The notes beneath the pieces are model-generated. The model saw only the letters and a program-made list of their open reading frames with translations. It was not told where the DNA came from and made no database searches. Shown piece after piece: positions 47,414-49,287 of a stretch of 49,287 bases of DNA. A program made the position numbers and the translations under genes. The stretch's first letter is position 1, and every line of letters starts with the position of its first letter. The stretch is from a virus. Location of the stretch: the IMG/VR virus record IMGVR_UViG_3300049846_001794, positions 1-49,287 of that record; one strand, written 5' to 3'.

Positions 47414-47743
47414 ATGTGGTCAGAAATCCCAAATTGGGTTCAAGCTATCCTCAGTGTCGGCGGAGTCTTTGCCGCGCTAACCACCTTCCTTTGGCGAACC
47501 TCTAGCTCTGTCTCCACCATAGTCAGAAACCAAGTAACATGGCTTGAAGACCACCAAGAAATGAAGGCTCAACTTTCGTCCCTTCTACAATCTCACCAAG
47601 AGCTAAAGGAATCGTCAGTTAGAATCTCAACGAAACTAGAAGACGTGGAGAAGGATCTCCTAAGGCTGCAAGGGATGGTAGACCACACTAACAAGGTAGC
47701 TTTGACTATCGCTCTCCAGTCAAAGGGTGGAAAAGATGGATGA
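47414..47743 (+). CDS. Membrane-anchored coiled-coil protein (109 aa)
   Basis: Start chosen at ATG 47414 (MWSEIPNWVQAILSVGGVFA), because the region back to 47312 overlaps the lipoprotein gene end. It has one membrane helix (residues 8-25), then a long coiled coil (EDHQEMKAQLSSLLQSHQEL; KLEDVEKDLLRLQGMVDHTN). This shape fits inner-membrane spanins or small signalling anchors. The ribosome site is weak. It is first of five short membrane genes. Confidence 0.6.
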   Translation: MWSEIPNWVQAILSVGGVFAALTTFLWRTSSSVSTIVRNQVTWLEDHQEMKAQLSSLLQSHQELKESSVRISTKLEDVEKDLLRLQGMVDHTNKVALTIALQSKGGKDG

Positions 47744-47888
47744 AGGTAAGATCATCTATTACCTCGTAGTCCTAGTCTTAATCTTCCCGGCGATGATTGC
47801 CGTTATCACCCTCTATTTTAGCTCCATCCTGAAACCTCTGGAGAAGATCTCAAAAGAGATCGGCGACAAAGAGAAGAGGAAGGGTTAA
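47736..47888 (+). CDS. Single-span membrane peptide (50 aa)
   Basis: Begins MDEGKIIYYLVVLVLIFPAM. One strongly hydrophobic helix (VVLVLIFPAMIAVITLYFSS), then a charged tail (KISKEIGDKEKRKG). It overlaps the previous stop. It is too short for routine callers. Topology fits a holin-like or pinholin-like peptide, which cannot be proven here. Confidence 0.55.
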   Translation: MDEGKIIYYLVVLVLIFPAMIAVITLYFSSILKPLEKISKEIGDKEKRKG

Positions 47889-47923
47889 AATCCCCATACA
47901 ACAAAAAACCGGAGGGTTAGGGG

Positions 47924-48268
47924 ATGCTTTACTGGGGTAGGGAGATATTGGCTATTAGCATCTTGATGGCTTCCTTAATCACTGTTTTAGCCGTGACTTC
48001 ATTTCTCACAAGGGGGTTATTGAAGAGAGTTTTCTCTCAACTTTGCAGAGTAGAAGACTTGGTTGAATCCATTCAAAATAGTAATGTTGCTATAGACCTT
48101 AAAAGCCTTGAACAAAAAATCGAATATTTGAGAGCTTGTGTCAGAACTTGCGAGGAATATGTTAAATCCTATCACCACCTCATGTCTGACCAATCAAGAA
48201 ACTTTCACAATTTGGATTCAAAAATTGACGCTATGTACCGATTTGAAAAAGAAAGACTCCCTGGTTAG
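47924..48268 (+). CDS. Membrane-anchored coiled-coil protein (114 aa)
   Basis: GGAGG lies upstream. Begins MLYWGREILAISILMASLIT with one membrane helix, then helical coiled coil with three Cys (CRVEDLVESIQNSNVAIDLK; CVRTCEEYVKSYHH). It resembles the 47414 product in layout. Possible spanin or phage-encoded anchor. Confidence 0.65.
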   Translation: MLYWGREILAISILMASLITVLAVTSFLTRGLLKRVFSQLCRVEDLVESIQNSNVAIDLKSLEQKIEYLRACVRTCEEYVKSYHHLMSDQSRNFHNLDSKIDAMYRFEKERLPG

Positions 48269-48281
48269 GAGGGTTTTCAGA

Positions 48282-48647
48282 ATGTCTTTTTTCATGATTT
48301 GGATTCTTTGGACAATGCTTGTAGTGTCAGATATAGCTCTTGGCGGGTCTTTCGATCTCCCGGCTATTTTGTCATCCTGGCCTGAGCTTGGGAAACTTCT
48401 AGCCTTTGGCGCGATAGTCCAATTCTCACTAAGAGCCATCGCTGAAGTTTTGACCAGATCTTCCGATGCTCTGGACAATGCAAGCCCCGCGAAAGAGTCC
48501 TTGAAGAAAGCAGCAAGCGGCCTATCTGAAGTAGCTTGGTTTCTGGGTGTTGTTTTGGGTAAATTTGGATACGGAGAGCCTAAGCTTGTCACAGCGGAGA
48601 AAATCTCTCAACTCTCAATCTCTCCCCCAGAAGAAAAAGTGTCATGA
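48282..48647 (+). CDS. Membrane protein, possible holin (121 aa)
   Basis: Start at ATG 48282 after GGAGGG; an ORF reaching back to 48138 lies inside the previous gene. There are two hydrophobic segments (MSFFMIWILWTMLVVSDIAL; LAFGAIVQFSLRAIAEVLT) with a charged end (SISPPEEKVS). Topology fits a small holin or a membrane effector. ATGA overlap with the next gene. Confidence 0.6.
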   Translation: MSFFMIWILWTMLVVSDIALGGSFDLPAILSSWPELGKLLAFGAIVQFSLRAIAEVLTRSSDALDNASPAKESLKKAASGLSEVAWFLGVVLGKFGYGEPKLVTAEKISQLSISPPEEKVS

Positions 48648-48883
48648 CTGTAGATGCAAAGAAAGCTGTGTCTTCAGTAGACCTAACCTTGAAAGTGATA
48701 GCCTTTGCAAAGATGATCCTCTTTGCAACGGGTCTTGCTCTAATCGACCTTGCGAGAAGAAAGCAAAAGATTGCAGAACTAAAAGAGAGATTGGCTGAAG
48801 ATGGGTTGAAGCTAGAGAGAAGGAAGGAAGACCCGAAAAAATCCCCTGACGAAGTGATTGAAAATTACCTCAAGGGTATTTAG
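48644..48883 (+). CDS. Single-span membrane protein with charged helix (79 aa)
   Basis: Begins MTVDAKKAVSSVDLTLKVIA; one membrane helix (VIAFAKMILFATGLALIDLA), then a long charged helix (RRKQKIAELKERLAEDGLKL). It resembles inner-membrane spanins in layout but has no neighbouring outer spanin lipoprotein that I can identify with confidence. Its stop overlaps the end of the leftward Ser-X gene by four bases. Confidence 0.6.
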   Translation: MTVDAKKAVSSVDLTLKVIAFAKMILFATGLALIDLARRKQKIAELKERLAEDGLKLERRKEDPKKSPDEVIENYLKGI

Positions 48884-49080
48884 CCTGACCACGGCCATGA
48901 CCGCGACCCCGACCGCCACCCAGACCCCGACCGCCATCGCGACCACGACAACGACCGCGACCGCGACCACGACCCCGCCAACGATCGCGACCACGACAAC
49001 GACCGCGACCGCGACCGCGACCCTGACCACGACCGCGATTTAGAATTTTCATAGCCTATACGCAGCAACGATTGAGTCAT
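48880..49080 (-). CDS. Ser-X dipeptide-repeat protein 3 (66 aa)
   Basis: Starts at ATG 49080-49078, overlapping the TGA of copy 2 (ATGA); a longer ORF back to 49122 is not needed. The leader MTQSLLRIGYENS is the closest match to copy 2. The repeat then reads SRSWSGSRSRSRSLSWSRSL and onwards, ending RSWPWSG. About 35 residues in the middle are identical to a part of copy 2, from a shared 105-bp DNA block. It ends convergent with the membrane gene at 48644-48883. Function unknown. Confidence 0.6.
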   Translation of the reverse strand: MTQSLLRIGYENSKSRSWSGSRSRSRSLSWSRSLAGSWSRSRSLSWSRWRSGSGWRSGSRSWPWSG

Positions 49081-49287
49081 AGTATTGTCCCCGACCGCCA
49101 CCGCGACCACGACCCTGACCACGACCTCGACCTAGGCATCGACCTAGGCATCTTTCTCGACCACGACCCCGACCGCCACCGCGACCCCGACCGCCACCCC
49201 GACCCCGACCGCCATCGCGACCACGACAACGACCGCGACCGCGACCACGACCCCGCCAACGATCGCGACCACGACAACGACCGCGAC
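48884..49287. repeat. Degenerate hexanucleotide array, right part
   Basis: Six-base GACCGC-type units with a break near 49037-49092 that encodes the next leader. A 105-bp block (48905-49009) recurs at 49183-49287 with one mismatch, the second copy ending exactly at the window end. In the circular join, the sequence after the second copy (positions 1-24) matches the sequence after the first apart from one six-base unit and a single base. Confidence 0.9.
49077..49287 (-). CDS. Ser-X dipeptide-repeat protein 2, 3' part
   Basis: Continues the gene that starts at 185. The frame at 49286 is the one predicted from the left part. It reads Ser-X until a break (SRKMPRSMPRSRSW), then SGSWSRWRSGTIL and TGA. 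The TGA shares bases with the ATG of copy 3. The methionine- and proline-bearing interruption is unlike the rest of the array. Confidence 0.55.
   Translation of the reverse strand, partial: SRSLSWSRSLAGSWSRSRSLSWSRWRSGSGWRSGSRWRSGSWSRKMPRSMPRSRSWSGSWSRWRSGTIL

Noticed and set aside
48812-49030. ORF on the minus strand rich in Val and Ala within the array
   Set aside because: It is another frame of the hexamer repeat. It has no leader, no ribosome site and no stop-start coupling.
48884-49287. CRISPR array or telomere-like ends
   Set aside because: The units are six bases with no spacers, and they are coding in one frame. The junction joins in frame, so telomeric ends are not needed.
1-49287. 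Temperate phage or transposon signatures
   Set aside because: No integrase, excisionase, transposase or clear attachment site was found. The parS-like site alone does not show a plasmid lifestyle.

Overview
The window looks like the complete genome of a long-tailed (siphovirus-like) double-stranded DNA phage of a bacterium, probably a circular map opened at an arbitrary point. It carries one continuous rightward virion module (small and large terminase, portal fused to a MuF-type domain, prohead protease/scaffold, HK97-like capsid, connectors, tail terminator, tail tube, frameshifted tail chaperone, 1.7-thousand-residue tape measure, tail hub, LamG fibre). It also has a leftward replication module (SF3 helicase/primase-like ATPase, family A DNA polymerase, probable SSB, RecB-like nuclease, SNF2-type helicase, tRNA-Asn). 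I see no integrase, transposase, CRISPR array or rRNA. A lipoprotein signal, other signal peptides and a bacterial tRNA point to a bacterial, probably Gram-negative, host. A signal-peptide-bearing S74 (endosialidase-chaperone) protein is reminiscent of predatory Bdellovibrio-type bacteria, but that is only a guess.

Layout. Positions 1-1930 are leftward: a cassette of one 87-aa protein followed by tandem low-complexity Ser-X dipeptide-repeat genes, which runs off position 1 and continues in frame from 49287 to 48880. Next come three small genes, each behind its own copy of a repeated promoter/palindrome module. Positions 2082-4868 are mostly rightward small genes plus an amidase endolysin. Positions 4874-11677 are the leftward replication operon. 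Positions 11678-12142 are an AT-rich non-coding stretch with DnaA-box-like sites, the best origin candidate. Positions 12143-14390 are rightward small genes led by a RuvC-like resolvase, with one leftward ribbon-helix-helix regulator that contains a parS-like site. Positions 14391-14699 hold a hairpin and an array of 20-bp-spaced operator-like repeats. Positions 14700-47370 are the virion operon. Positions 47414-48883 are five small membrane/coiled-coil genes that may serve lysis or host takeover, followed by the second part of the repeat cassette.

How it fits together. The regulator at 13334-13537 sits beside two copies of the TGTATTACA-type motif that is repeated five times before the terminase operon, so it may be the switch for late genes. 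A second motif, ACTAAAATTTAGT abutting a TTGACA -35 box, is shared by three leftward early promoters and, in diverged form, by the opposing rightward promoter. The most unusual element is the Ser-X repeat cassette spanning the map ends. It has conserved 13-residue leaders, translational coupling and an adjacent conserved-looking 87-aa partner, and I cannot assign it to any named system.
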